A stretch of DNA of 64,000 nt from Amphibacillus sp052055485 (GTDB lineage Bacteria; Bacillota; Bacilli; Bacillales; Amphibacillaceae). Location of the stretch: NCBI RefSeq assembly GCF_052055485.1, contig NZ_CP197171.1:930001-994000 (forward strand). Direction: 5' to 3'. Shown in pieces: positions 1 to 9,534 of this stretch. A program made the position numbers and the translations under genes. The notes beneath the pieces are model-generated. The model ran no database searches and was not told the origin of the DNA. It saw nothing but the letters and a program-made list of their open reading frames with translations. Each line of letters starts with the position of its first letter. Within the stretch, counting starts at the first letter, position 1.

Positions 1-2554
1 CCGTTTGAAAAGCAGTTCGACCAACCAGACGGTCATATAACGGTTCTATCATTTCCGAACCTTCAGTAATGGCATGAACAGTCAACCCTTTATCTGTATG
101 ACAATCATCTTCACGAATAATCACATCTTGAGCAACGTCAACAAGACGTCTTGTTAAATAACCTGAGTCTGCCGTTTTCAACGCTGTATCCGCAAGACCT
201 TTACGAGCACCATGTGTTGAAATGAAATACTCAAGGACCGTTAAACCTTCACGGAAACTTGATTTAATCGGTAATTCAATGATTCGACCAGCCGGGTTCG
301 CCATCAAACCACGCATACCCGCAAGCTGAGTGAAGTTGGAAGCATTACCACGAGCTCCTGAATCACTCATCATATAGATTGGGTTTCGATGACTTAATGA
401 TTCCATTAATCGATCTTGAATATCATCTTTAGCTTTAGACCAGATTGAAATCACGCGTTCATAGCGTTCTTCTTCTGTGATCAAACCACGGCGGAATTGT
501 TTCATTACCTTTTCTACCCTGTCTTGAGCCGCTTCAAGAATTTCTTCTTTTTCAGCTAAGACAACAATGTCATCTACACCAACCGTGATCCCTGCTCTAG
601 TTGAATAATTGAAACCTAGATTTTTCATACGGTCAAGCATTTTAGATGTTTCACTGATTTTGAACTTCTTAAAGACTTCTGCGATGATATCGCCTAGAAT
701 ACCTTTTTTGAAAGGTGGGATCAAGTCACGCTTAGCAAGCTCTTCCTTGATATCCGTTCCTTTAGCCACAAAATATTTAGCAGGGGTTTCTACCTCTAAA
801 TTTGTATGAGTTGGCTCATTCATATATGGGAATGATGGTGGTAAAATATCATTGAAAATCAACTTTCCTACTGTCGTCAGCAACAACTGGCTTTGTTGTT
901 CTTCAGTGAAATTACCTTTCTCTAACGAAGAAGCTTGAACAGCTACACGTGTGTGTAAATGAACATAACCACTTTGGTAGGCCATTAAAGCTTCATTTAA
1001 GTCTTTAAACACCATACCTTCACCAATGGCTCCCTCTCGTTCCATCGTTAAATAATAGTTACCTAAAACCATATCCTGTGACGGGGTAACAACTGGTTTT
1101 CCATCCTTAGGGTTCAAAATATTTTGTGCAGCTAGCATTAAAATTCTTGCTTCTGCTTGTGCTTCAGCTGATAACGGTACGTGAACAGCCATTTGGTCAC
1201 CATCGAAGTCAGCGTTATATGCCGTACACACTAGGGGGTGTAAGCGAATTGCTCTTCCCTCAACTAAAGTTGGCTCGAACGCTTGGATACCTAAACGGTG
1301 TAATGTTGGAGCTCGGTTCAATAGAACAGGATGCTCTTTAATAACATCTTCAAGCACTTCCCAGACTTCAGCATGCAAACGTTCAATTTTACGCTTGGCT
1401 GACTTAATATTATGGGCTAAACCACGCTCAACAAGTTTCTTCATAATGAAAGGCTTAAATAATTCTACAGCCATTTCCTTCGGTAAACCACATTGATACA
1501 TCTTCAAGTTAGGCCCTACAACAATAACTGAACGACCTGAATAATCGACACGTTTACCTAATAAGTTTTGACGGAAACGCCCTTGCTTCCCTTTAAGCAT
1601 ATGTGAAAGTGATTTTAATGGGCGGTTGCCTGGTCCGGTTACTGGACGACCACGACGACCATTATCAATTAGCGCATCAACAGCTTCCTGAAGCATACGC
1701 TTTTCATTCTGAACAATAATGCTTGGTGCTCCAAGATCTAATAAACGCTTCAACCGATTGTTACGGTTAATAACACGACGATAAAGATCATTTAAGTCAG
1801 ATGTCGCAAAACGTCCCCCATCCAATTGAACCATTGGACGTAACTCTGGAGGAATAATCGGCAGAACATCCAAAATAATCCATGATGGATCATTCCCGGA
1901 ATTTCTGAAGGCTTCAATGACTTCAAGTCGTTTAATCGCACGGGTACGTCGTTGACCTTGAACATTTTTTAATTCTTCACGTAAAATATTTGATTCTTTA
2001 TCAAGATCAATATCTTGGAGAATTTTCTTAATGGCTTCAGCACCCATCTCCGCCTGAAAACTTTGCCCATATTTTTCGCGATGAGTACGAAATTCTCTTT
2101 CAGATAAAAGTTGTTTTTTCTCAAGTGGTGTACTTCCTGCATCTGTTACAATGTAAGCAGCGAAGTAAATAACCTCTTCTAGAGCACGTGGAGACATATC
2201 TAAAAGGAGACCCATACGACTTGGAATACCTTTGAAATACCAGATATGTGATACAGGTGCAGCTAATTCAATGTGTCCCATTCGTTCACGACGCACTTTT
2301 GATTTCGTTACTTCAACACCACATCGATCACAAACAACCCCCTTATAACGAACGCGTTTGTACTTCCCGCAATGACACTCCCAGTCCTTCTGTGGTCCAA
2401 AAATCCTTTCACAGAATAGACCATCTTTCTCTGGTTTCAATGTCCGATAGTTAATTGTTTCTGGTTTTTTTACTTCCCCATGTGACCATGATCGAATTTT
2501 GTCTGGTGATGCCAAACCTATTTTCATAAACTCGAAATTATTTACATCTAGCAA
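1..2554 (-). CDS. rpoC: RNA polymerase beta' subunit (5' part; runs off window)
   Basis: Encodes the beta' subunit of DNA-directed RNA polymerase, which carries the catalytic magnesium site. Only about 850 N-terminal codons are in the window, of roughly 1200 usual in Firmicutes. The first residues read MLDVNNFEF as in Bacillus RpoC, so I choose the TTG at 2554, which sits behind an AAGGGAGGT ribosome site at 2562-2570. A zinc-binding CxC...CxxC cluster lies near residues 60-80. The invariant NADFDGD motif, whose three aspartates hold Mg2+, is encoded near 1196-1216 (about residues 447-453). The gene follows rpoB after about 100 bp and is surely cotranscribed with it. No frameshift is visible in the part present. 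Confidence 0.98.
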   Translation of the reverse strand, partial: MLDVNNFEFMKIGLASPDKIRSWSHGEVKKPETINYRTLKPEKDGLFCERIFGPQKDWECHCGKYKRVRYKGVVCDRCGVEVTKSKVRRERMGHIELAAPVSHIWYFKGIPSRMGLLLDMSPRALEEVIYFAAYIVTDAGSTPLEKKQLLSEREFRTHREKYGQSFQAEMGAEAIKKILQDIDLDKESNILREELKNVQGQRRTRAIKRLEVIEAFRNSGNDPSWIILDVLPIIPPELRPMVQLDGGRFATSDLNDLYRRVINRNNRLKRLLDLGAPSIIVQNEKRMLQEAVDALIDNGRRGRPVTGPGNRPLKSLSHMLKGKQGRFRQNLLGKRVDYSGRSVIVVGPNLKMYQCGLPKEMAVELFKPFIMKKLVERGLAHNIKSAKRKIERLHAEVWEVLEDVIKEHPVLLNRAPTLHRLGIQAFEPTLVEGRAIRLHPLVCTAYNADFDGDQMAVHVPLSAEAQAEARILMLAAQNILNPKDGKPVVTPSQDMVLGNYYLTMEREGAIGEGMVFKDLNEALMAYQSGYVHLHTRVAVQASSLEKGNFTEEQQSQLLLTTVGKLIFNDILPPSFPYMNEPTHTNLEVETPAKYFVAKGTDIKEELAKRDLIPPFKKGILGDIIAEVFKKFKISETSKMLDRMKNLGFNYSTRAGITVGVDDIVVLAEKEEILEAAQDRVEKVMKQFRRGLITEEERYERVISIWSKAKDDIQDRLMESLSHRNPIYMMSDSGARGNASNFTQLAGMRGLMANPAGRIIELPIKSSFREGLTVLEYFISTHGARKGLADTALKTADSGYLTRRLVDVAQDVIIREDDCHTDKGLTVHAITEGSEMIEPLYDRLVGRTAFQT

Positions 2555-2653
2555 GGGGTCTACCTCCCTTTTAGTATGTGATAGATCACCAGGGGCAGGG
2601 AAATCATCGACCTCCCAACCTCTTATGACCTTTAAAATTAATCCATAAAGCTG

Positions 2654-5600
2654 TTACTTCTCTTGGACTTCTAAATTAAACTGTTCAGTTGATAATTTAT
2701 CATCTTCTTCAATGTCACGAAGCTCAATCTCTTCTTCATCAGCCGAGAGCATCTTGACATCCATACCTAAACTTTGTAATTCTTTAATCAATACTTTAAA
2801 GGATTCAGGAATTCCTGCTTCAGGAACATTGTCTCCTTTAACAATCGATTCATAAGTCTTAACACGCCCGACCACATCATCTGATTTAACGGTTAGGATT
2901 TCTTGCAATGTGTAGGCAGCACCATAGGCTTCAAGTGCCCATACCTCCATCTCACCAAAGCGTTGTCCTCCAAATTGTGCTTTACCGCCTAGTGGCTGTT
3001 GAGTAACTAGTGAATAAGGTCCTGTTGAACGAGCATGTAATTTGTCATCAACCATGTGAGCTAGTTTAATCATATACATAATTCCAACAGAAACACGGTT
3101 ATCAAAGGCTTCTCCTGTACGGCCGTCATAAAGGATGGTCTTAGCGTCTCGAGACATACCTGCCTCTTCTATCGTTTCCCACACATCCTCTTCACTTGCG
3201 CCATCAAATACTGGTGAAGCAACATGGATACCTAATTGTTTTGCCGCCATGCCTAAATGTAATTCAAGCACTTGGCCAATGTTCATTCGTGACGGAACCC
3301 CTAAAGGATTAAGCATAATATCAATTGGTGTTCCATCAGGTAAGAATGGCATATCTTCTTCTGGTAATATTTTTGAAATAACACCTTTATTACCGTGGCG
3401 ACCAGCCATTTTATCTCCCTCATGAATTTTACGCTTCTGAACAATATAAACACGTACAAGCTGATTAACTCCTGGTGGTAATTCATCGCCATCTTCTCGA
3501 TTGAAGATCTTAACATCTAAGACGATCCCACCCGCTCCGTGAGGTACACGTAATGAAGTGTCTCTAACTTCACGAGCTTTTTCTCCAAAAATAGCATGCA
3601 ATAATCGTTCTTCTGCTGAAAGTTCAGTGACACCTTTAGGTGTTACCTTACCAACAAGTAAATCACCATCTTCAACTTCCGCACCGACTCGGATAATCCC
3701 CCGCTCATCTAGATCGCGAAGAGCATCTTCACCTACGTTAGGAATATCACGAGTAATTTCTTCCGGCCCGAGCTTCGTATCACGAGCATCAGATTCGTAT
3801 TCTTCAATATGAATAGAAGTATACACATCATCTTTAACTAATCGCTCACTCATGATAATAGCATCTTCATAGTTATAGCCTTCCCAAGTCATAAAACCAA
3901 CCAAGACGTTCTGTCCGAGAGCCAATTCTCCTTCTTCCATTGAAGGACCATCTGCAAGAAGTTCACCTTTTACTACACGTTCTCCTGCTTTAACGATTGG
4001 GCGTTGATTATAGCAAGTTCCTTGGTTAGAACGGATAAACTTTTGTAGTTTATAACGATCAACATCACCTTGAACTTCTCTACCATCTACCTCAGCAATC
4101 CGTCTAATATGAATAGTTTTTGCCTCGACATGCTCTACAATTCCATCGTGACGGCAAATAATTGCCGCACCAGAATCCTTACCTGAAACGTATTCCATCC
4201 CTGTTCCAACAATCGGTGCTCTAGGTTGCATTAATGGAACAGCTTGACGTTGCATGTTAGCACCCATTAGCGCACGGTTCGAGTCATCATTTTCTAAGAA
4301 AGGAATACAAGCTGTAGCTGTTGATACAACCTGCTTTGGTGATACGTCCATATAATCAATACGTTCACGGCTAACAGTTGTATTCTCTCCACGGAAGCGA
4401 GCAATGACTTCTTCATTCACAAAAGCTCCATCTTCTGTAAGTTGGGCATTTGCTTGTGCGACAACAAAGTTATCTTCCTCATCTGCTGTTAAATAATCAT
4501 AATGATCAGTTACTTTGCCAGTTTCATGATCAACACGACGATACGGTGTTTCAATAAAACCAAACTTATTTACCTTTGCATAAGACGATAATGAGTTAAT
4601 TAATCCAATGTTTGGACCTTCTGGTGTTTCGATTGGACACATCCGACCATAGTGCGAGTAATGCACATCTCGAACTTCAAAGCCTGCACGTTCTCTCGTC
4701 AAGCCGCCTGGTCCTAGTGCTGATAATCGTCTTTTATGCGTTAATTCTGCTAATGGATTCGTCTGATCCATAAATTGAGAAAGCTGTGAACTACCAAAGA
4801 ATTCCTTAATGGATGCAATCACAGGGCGAATATTAATCAGTTGTTGTGGCGTAATGGTAGATGTATCTTGAATTGACATCCGTTCACGAACAACTCGTTC
4901 CATACGAGATAAACCAATTCGGAATTGATTCTGTAAAAGCTCACCCACCGAACGCAAACGACGATTACCTAAGTGATCAATATCATCTGTATTCCCAACT
5001 TGATGTAAAATGTTGAAGAAATAGTTGATTGACGCTAGGATATCAGCAGGTGCAATGTTTTTTATTGAAGAATCAACGACACCATTATCAATGATGTTTA
5101 GTGTCCGTTCCCCTTCTGGATCAGTTGGGTCAATAATTTTAATAGACTGTAAATCAATTGATTCTTCTAAGACACCTTCACTTGGCTCAACGGTATACTC
5201 TCCAAGGCGATTATCTTCTTTATCTATATAAGGTAATAATTTATTGAGCACACGACGGTCTAATTTGGTCCCTTTTTCTGCGAGAACTTCTCCAGTTTCG
5301 TGGTCTACTAAAGTTTCTGCTAGTATTTGATTGAACAAACGGTTTTTAATATGCAGCTTTTTATTCATCTTATAACGTCCTACATGCGCTAAATCATAGC
5401 GTTTCGGATCGAAAAAGCGAGAAATCATTAAGCTTTTTGCATTTTCAATAGTAGGGGGTTCTCCCGGTCTTAAACGTTCATAAATTTCAAGTAATGCTTT
5501 TTCACTTGTCTCTGTATTATCTTTTTCTAAAGTATTCTGTAAATACTCATTATCACCAATCAAATCAATCATTTCTTGATCTGTACTAAAGCCTAACGCT

Positions 5601-6190
5601 CGCAACAGGACTGTGATTGGTAGTTTTCTAGTTCGGTCAATTCGAACATGCACCACATCTTTTGCATCTGTTTCAAACTCCAACCATGCCCCTCTATTTG
5701 GGATAACTGTAGCGGTGTATCCCATTTTCCCGTTTTTATCCATTTTTTCACTGAAATAAACACCTGGTGAACGGACTAATTGTGAAACAATAACACGTTC
5801 TGCTCCATTGATAATAAAGGTTCCCGTGTCTGTCATTAGTGGAAAATCACCCATAAACACTTCTTGCTCTTTCACTTCACCAGTTTCATTATTTAATAAG
5901 CGGACTTTCACACGTAGCGGCGCATTATACGTCACATCTCTTTCCTTGGATTCATCGACTGAATACTTTGGCTCTCCTAGGCTATAATCGACAAATTCAA
6001 GCGATAGATTCCCTTGAAAATCTTCGATCGGAGAAATATCTTTAAACATTTCCCGCATACCTTCTTCTAGAAACCATTGATAAGAAGCCGTTTGAATCTC
6101 AATTAAATTTGGTAACTCAAGCACCTCGTTTATACGTGCATAGCTTCTGCGCTGGCGGTGTCGTCCATACTGAACTAGTTGACCTGTCAA
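2654..6190 (-). CDS. rpoB: RNA polymerase beta subunit
   Basis: Encodes the beta subunit of RNA polymerase, 1178 residues from the TTG at 6190. That start gives MTGQLVQYGRHR as in Bacillus and has a GAGGGGTG ribosome site 6 nt upstream. A GTG three codons earlier lies inside that ribosome site and is less likely. The rifampicin-binding region (SSQLSQFMDQTNPLAELTHK, then RRLSALGPGG) has the usual rifampicin-sensitive residues (Q, D, H, R, S). The GDKMAGRHGNKG segment of the active-centre region and a normal acidic C-terminus are present. The gene is followed by rpoC and preceded by a long leader of about 530 nt carrying a sigma-A promoter. Confidence 0.98.
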   Translation of the reverse strand: MTGQLVQYGRHRQRRSYARINEVLELPNLIEIQTASYQWFLEEGMREMFKDISPIEDFQGNLSLEFVDYSLGEPKYSVDESKERDVTYNAPLRVKVRLLNNETGEVKEQEVFMGDFPLMTDTGTFIINGAERVIVSQLVRSPGVYFSEKMDKNGKMGYTATVIPNRGAWLEFETDAKDVVHVRIDRTRKLPITVLLRALGFSTDQEMIDLIGDNEYLQNTLEKDNTETSEKALLEIYERLRPGEPPTIENAKSLMISRFFDPKRYDLAHVGRYKMNKKLHIKNRLFNQILAETLVDHETGEVLAEKGTKLDRRVLNKLLPYIDKEDNRLGEYTVEPSEGVLEESIDLQSIKIIDPTDPEGERTLNIIDNGVVDSSIKNIAPADILASINYFFNILHQVGNTDDIDHLGNRRLRSVGELLQNQFRIGLSRMERVVRERMSIQDTSTITPQQLINIRPVIASIKEFFGSSQLSQFMDQTNPLAELTHKRRLSALGPGGLTRERAGFEVRDVHYSHYGRMCPIETPEGPNIGLINSLSSYAKVNKFGFIETPYRRVDHETGKVTDHYDYLTADEEDNFVVAQANAQLTEDGAFVNEEVIARFRGENTTVSRERIDYMDVSPKQVVSTATACIPFLENDDSNRALMGANMQRQAVPLMQPRAPIVGTGMEYVSGKDSGAAIICRHDGIVEHVEAKTIHIRRIAEVDGREVQGDVDRYKLQKFIRSNQGTCYNQRPIVKAGERVVKGELLADGPSMEEGELALGQNVLVGFMTWEGYNYEDAIIMSERLVKDDVYTSIHIEEYESDARDTKLGPEEITRDIPNVGEDALRDLDERGIIRVGAEVEDGDLLVGKVTPKGVTELSAEERLLHAIFGEKAREVRDTSLRVPHGAGGIVLDVKIFNREDGDELPPGVNQLVRVYIVQKRKIHEGDKMAGRHGNKGVISKILPEEDMPFLPDGTPIDIMLNPLGVPSRMNIGQVLELHLGMAAKQLGIHVASPVFDGASEEDVWETIEEAGMSRDAKTILYDGRTGEAFDNRVSVGIMYMIKLAHMVDDKLHARSTGPYSLVTQQPLGGKAQFGGQRFGEMEVWALEAYGAAYTLQEILTVKSDDVVGRVKTYESIVKGDNVPEAGIPESFKVLIKELQSLGMDVKMLSADEEEIELRDIEEDDKLSTEQFNLEVQEK

Positions 6191-6693
6191 CTGCTTCACC
6201 CCTCAAATCAAGATTAGAAAAACTCACATTTGCTAATTTTTTAGCCAATGCGTTAGTTTTCTTATACTTTAGACGTAAAAAATTTCAGCTGCATCAAATC
6301 CTTATCTCAGCTAAAATTCCAGTCTTTCCAAAACAATTAAAAACAAAAAGCTTGAACAATATACATTGGACTAAGCGTACTATACCTTATCTAACCAATA
6401 TTTCAGCTCAACTATTGACTTATTGGATAGAGAAGGTATAATTTAAGCAGTATTAATTGTTCAATTGTTGTCGAACAAAGAACTTACAGTTAGAAAAATA
6501 AGTTCTTACCATTCCATCTGGATTAAAAACAGATAAAATAAACATTTTTCCGAACGACAATAATGATTAGTAAACATTATTAAAAAAGGATCTCCACTTG
6601 ACTTCTTACTAAAATCAGCCTTAATCCTCTTCTTCGTCCTAACCATCTTGTCCATTCATTAATAAAAATATACTTATTTCTTAAAATGACACT

Positions 6694-6718
6694 TGACAAA
6701 AAAACGTGCCATTGGCAT
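6694..6718 (-). terminator. Hairpin with T run after ybxB, at the rpoB transcript start
   Basis: The minus strand reads TGCC-AAT-GGCA, followed by CG and seven T residues. The stem is short (about 4 bp plus flanking A/T pairing), so it is a weak terminator candidate for the upstream operon. It would sit at the very 5' end of transcripts from the promoter at 6725-6753. Confidence 0.35.
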
Positions 6719-6724
6719 TTTTCT

Positions 6725-6753
6725 ATATTACCACAACCATTTAATTGAGTCAA
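6725..6753 (-). promoter_or_regulatory. Sigma-A promoter for rpoBC
   Basis: On the minus strand, TTGACT (6748-6753) and TAATAT (6725-6730) are separated by exactly 17 bp. It lies just after the end of the preceding methyltransferase gene and about 530 nt before the rpoB start. No other strong promoter is visible before rpoB. Confidence 0.65.
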
Positions 6754-6762
6754 ATATTAAGT

Positions 6763-7365
6763 TTACATTTTCTTAGCTCTAATAATAAAATAACCTTTAC
6801 TTCTTTTAACTGTTTCAACTTCTTGAAATAGAGCTTTCATTTTCTTAATGGCAGAAGGCGCACCTTGCTTCTTCTGAATAACAACCCACAATTCGCCTTC
6901 TTTAGTTAGATATTGATGGGCATCCTCAAATATTTGATGCACCAATTCTTTCCCCGCACGAATCGGTGGATTAACTAATACAGCAGCAAATTGCTGATCT
7001 GGAAAATCATTAAATCGATCACTTAAATAACATGTCACATTAGCTAATTTATTTTGTTTCGCATTTTTATCGGTCAGGTCGATAGCGCGTTGATTGACAT
7101 CACCCATTATAACTTGACGATCTGGATAATCTTTAGCTATTGATAAGCCAATCGGACCATAACCACAACCTAAATCAACGATTGCCCCGTCAACTTCAGG
7201 AGGAATAAAGGTATCAATTAATACTCTCGAACCAAAATCCACTGTATTCTTTGAAAAAACACCAACATCACTTGTAAATGTGAGAACATGACCGCGAAGC
7301 TCAAATGTCCATGTTTCGGGGTTGCTTTTTGCTTGGGGATGACGGGTAAAGTATTGCTCCGACAT
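6763..7365 (-). CDS. rsmC: 16S rRNA (guanine) methyltransferase, RsmC/YbxB type
   Basis: A 200-residue class I S-adenosylmethionine methyltransferase, the single-domain Firmicute version usually named YbxB. By family it methylates a guanine of 16S rRNA. The SAM-binding loop reads VDLGCGYGPIGL (about residues 63-74). The catalytic NPPIRAGK motif (about residues 132-139) is typical of RsmC-like N2-guanine methyltransferases. Proteobacterial RsmC has an extra N-terminal domain that this short form lacks. The gene sits between rplL and rpoB as in Bacillus. It lies downstream of a good terminator, so its expression depends on readthrough or its own promoter. Confidence 0.88.
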   Translation of the reverse strand: MSEQYFTRHPQAKSNPETWTFELRGHVLTFTSDVGVFSKNTVDFGSRVLIDTFIPPEVDGAIVDLGCGYGPIGLSIAKDYPDRQVIMGDVNQRAIDLTDKNAKQNKLANVTCYLSDRFNDFPDQQFAAVLVNPPIRAGKELVHQIFEDAHQYLTKEGELWVVIQKKQGAPSAIKKMKALFQEVETVKRSKGYFIIRAKKM

Positions 7366-7489
7366 TTAATCAGCACCTACTTCTATTTGTGGTTGGGAAA
7401 AATCGATCTATTACTAATTCTTATGGCAGAAACCTTAATTCCACTTATAAGGCTATCTATAAAGTCTTATACTTTCTATTAGTGTAAAC

Positions 7490-7520
7490 GAAAGCTCGCC
7501 TAAGATTAGACGAGCTTTCA
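7490..7520 (-). terminator. Terminator after rplL
   Basis: The minus strand forms GAAAGCTCG, a 13-nt loop, CGAGCTTTC, then GTTTAC. It follows the rplL stop at 7537 by about 17 nt and closes the rplJL unit. The T run is short, so it may leak into the methyltransferase gene. Confidence 0.7.
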
Positions 7521-7536
7521 TTTATTTAACTCAATA

Positions 7537-7902
7537 TTACTTCAATTCTACAGCTGCGCCTGCTTCTTCAAGTTTAGCTTTCATTTCTTCAGCTTCTTCT
7601 TTAGCTACGCCTTCTTTAATTGCGCCTGGTGCTTTATCAACCAAGTCTTTGGCATCTTTAAGACCAAGACCAGTCATTTCACGTACAGCTTTTACAACTT
7701 TGATTTTCGCAGAACCTGCATCAGTTAATACAACATCAAATTCTGTTTTTTCTTCTTCAGCTGCACCATCAGCAGCTCCACCTGCAACAGCAACAGGTGC
7801 TGCAGCTGTTACACCAAACTCTTCTTCAATTGCTTTGACTAAATCATTTAATTCAAGAACAGACATTTCTTTAATCGCTTCGATAATTTGTTCATTAGAC
7901 AT
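7537..7902 (-). CDS. rplL: Ribosomal protein L7/L12
   Basis: Stalk protein of the 50S subunit (121 residues). It binds L10 as dimers and recruits translation factors. It has the family's N-terminal dimerisation helix (about residues 1-30), an Ala/Gly-rich hinge (about 35-52) and the C-terminal domain with EKTEFDVVL and the GLGLKDAKDLVDKAP helix that contacts elongation factors. The start is supported by AGGAGG a few bases upstream. It follows rplJ by 57 nt in the classical rplJL pair, under control of the L10 leader. Confidence 0.98.
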   Translation of the reverse strand: MSNEQIIEAIKEMSVLELNDLVKAIEEEFGVTAAAPVAVAGGAADGAAEEEKTEFDVVLTDAGSAKIKVVKAVREMTGLGLKDAKDLVDKAPGAIKEGVAKEEAEEMKAKLEEAGAAVELK

Positions 7903-7959
7903 TCTTATTTCCTCCTAATAATTGTTTAAGTTATTCTGTCATTTCTAACTCAGATCAAT

Positions 7960-8460
7960 TTAAGCTTCTTGTTCTTCTTGTTGCTCTGCAATAGCTTTAG
8001 CAGCATAAGCAAAGTTTCGAACAGGAGCTTGTAGTACACTAAGCAACATAGAAAGTAGTCCTTCGTAGTTTGGAAGATCTGCAAGTTCTTTGATTTGATC
8101 AAGAGTTGCAACACTACCTTCGATAACGCCACCTTTTATCTCTAAATCCTTATGCTCTTTAGCAAAGTTATTTAGAATCTTCGCTGGAGCAACAACGTCA
8201 TCATTACTAAATGCAATTGCTGTTGGACCAACTAGTATTTCATCTAACTCTGAAAGTTCAACTTCAGCAACTGCACGGCTGGCCATAGAGTTTTTATAAA
8301 CTTTATATTCAATACCCGCTTCACGTAGTTGCTTACGTAATTCAGTTACTTCCGCTACATCTAGTCCACGATAATCGACTAAGACCGTTGATTGGCTGTC
8401 ACGGAATTTTGTCGCAATTTCAGATACAAGTTGTTTCTTTTGTTCCATAAGTTTTGACAT
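7960..8460 (-). CDS. rplJ: Ribosomal protein L10
   Basis: L10 (166 residues) anchors the L7/L12 stalk to 23S rRNA and represses its own operon by binding the leader. I choose the ATG at 8460 (MSKLMEQKK) because TAGGAGGTGG lies just before it and it gives the family's usual length. A start ten codons further upstream would add residues not found in L10. The VDYRGL and KVYKNSM segments and the C-terminal helix (GLLSMLLSVLQAPVRN) that binds L7/L12 are present. It is preceded by an L10 leader with an attenuator. Confidence 0.97.
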   Translation of the reverse strand: MSKLMEQKKQLVSEIATKFRDSQSTVLVDYRGLDVAEVTELRKQLREAGIEYKVYKNSMASRAVAEVELSELDEILVGPTAIAFSNDDVVAPAKILNNFAKEHKDLEIKGGVIEGSVATLDQIKELADLPNYEGLLSMLLSVLQAPVRNFAYAAKAIAEQQEEQEA

Positions 8461-8524
8461 GATTCCACCTCCTACTAAATGTTCAACCATACCGTAAGAT
8501 CTGACTTATTTTTTATATTTCATG

Positions 8525-8678
8525 AAAAAATCCCTCACATCTAGATTAGACGCAAGGGAGAACGTGTGAACACTCAGGCAAAATTTTCAAAGTTCGAATT
8601 GCCTTTATCCAACACCTCGGCAGGCTATTAAGCTTTAATGAGCCCCTGCTGTCTACGGTATAACTATTATTTTAACCT
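8525..8678 (-). promoter_or_regulatory. L10 (rplJL) leader RNA with attenuator
   Basis: The minus strand carries the hallmark core ACCGTAGACAGCAGGGGCTC, then AGCCTGCCGAGG, the conserved L10-binding leader of Firmicutes (Rfam family L10_leader). It ends in an intrinsic terminator, CCCTTGCGTCT-AATCT-AGATGTGAGGG then ATTTTTT (about 8526-8558). In the known mechanism, excess L10 (with L7/L12) binds the leader and favours termination. Confidence 0.9.
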
Positions 8679-8683
8679 TAGCT

Positions 8684-8712
8684 ATTATAGCGATATCCTA
8701 TAATAAAGTCAA
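8684..8712 (-). promoter_or_regulatory. Sigma-A promoter for rplJL
   Basis: TTGACT (8707-8712) and a perfect TATAAT (8684-8689) on the minus strand with 17-bp spacing. Transcription would start near 8678, just before the L10 leader core. The promoter begins 4 nt after the rplA stop. Confidence 0.85.
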
Positions 8713-8715
8713 GAT

Positions 8716-9414
8716 TTATTTTGCATCTAAGGTAGTTGTATCAATCTTGATACCAGGCCCCATTGTAGAAGTCACCGATACATTACGTAGGTAGATTCCT
8801 TTCGAAGATTGTGGCTTGGCTTTAATTACCGTGCTCGTCAACGCTTCAAAGTTCTCAATTAATTGGTTAAGCTCAAATGAAGCTTTTCCAATTGGGACAT
8901 GGATATTTGATTGCTTATCTACGCGGTATTCTACCTTACCGGCTTTAATTTCTTGAATTGCTTTTTCTACTTCGAACGTCACTGTTCCTGTCTTAGGGTT
9001 CGGCATTAAGCCTTTCGGTCCTAAGACACGGCCTAGCTTACCTACTTCAGCCATCATATCTGGCGTTGCAACAATGACATCAAAACCGAACCAGCCTTGG
9101 TTAATTTTATTGATTAATTCTTCGTCACCAACAAAGTCAGCACCTGCTGCTTCAGCTTCTTTCGCTTTATCACCTTTAGCAAAAACTAGAACCGTTTGTG
9201 TTTTACCTGTACCATGCGGTAAAACCATTGCTCCTCGAATTTGTTGATCTGCTTTCTTAGGATCAACACCTAAACGGAAAGCCGCTTCTACTGTTTCATC
9301 AAATTTAGCTGTTGCATTTTCTTTTACTAATTTAAGAGCTTCTTCAATGTCGTACAATTTAGCACGATCAACTAATTTCAAAGCTTCTTGTTGCTTTTTA
9401 GATTTTTTAGCCAT
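8716..9414 (-). CDS. rplA: Ribosomal protein L1
   Basis: L1 (232 residues) forms the mobile L1 stalk near the E site. In Escherichia coli and archaea it represses its own mRNA by binding a mimic of its rRNA site. The signature stretch LGRVLGPKGLMPNPKTGTV (about residues 126-144) and the N-terminal basic segment are intact. The ATG at 9414 has an AGGAGG ribosome site. The gene follows rplK after 186 bp. That gap holds a terminator-like hairpin (9535-9577) and a motif (9431-9459) duplicated upstream of rplK. Confidence 0.98.
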   Translation of the reverse strand: MAKKSKKQQEALKLVDRAKLYDIEEALKLVKENATAKFDETVEAAFRLGVDPKKADQQIRGAMVLPHGTGKTQTVLVFAKGDKAKEAEAAGADFVGDEELINKINQGWFGFDVIVATPDMMAEVGKLGRVLGPKGLMPNPKTGTVTFEVEKAIQEIKAGKVEYRVDKQSNIHVPIGKASFELNQLIENFEALTSTVIKAKPQSSKGIYLRNVSVTSTMGPGIKIDTTTLDAK

Positions 9415-9430
9415 TATTTTTCCTCCTAAA

Positions 9431-9459
9431 ATGTGGTGTTAGCGGTTATACCTCCCACT
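9431..9459 (-). promoter_or_regulatory. Duplicated leader motif before rplA (candidate L1 operator)
   Basis: The minus strand reads GTGGGAGGTATAACCGC, then TAACACCACAT. It can fold by pairing GTGG with CCAC. A close copy lies at 10052-10080 before rplK. Both sit just upstream of the Shine-Dalgarno site of the following gene, as expected for translational control. Assignment to L1 binding is an inference. Confidence 0.5.
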
Positions 9460-9534
9460 TAATAAAACGGATCCTACTTGATATTGTTCTTCTAACAAGC
9501 AGGGAAGTTGACTATGCCTCAATCTAACTTCCTA

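Larger units (their letters stand above)
6200..6762 (-). other. Long rpoB leader / intergenic region
   Basis: This 560-bp gap between the rRNA methyltransferase gene and rpoB has no coding gene I can support. Read on the minus strand it starts with a promoter (6725-6753), then a short hairpin with a T run (about 6694-6716). Further on lies a perfect 9-bp stem AAGAACTTA/TAAGTTCTT (6479-6508) next to TTGTTC...GAACAA (about 6456-6477). A second possible -10 (TTATAC) lies near 6433-6438. The layout suggests a long structured untranslated leader for rpoBC, but no known riboregulator is recognised. Confidence 0.5.
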
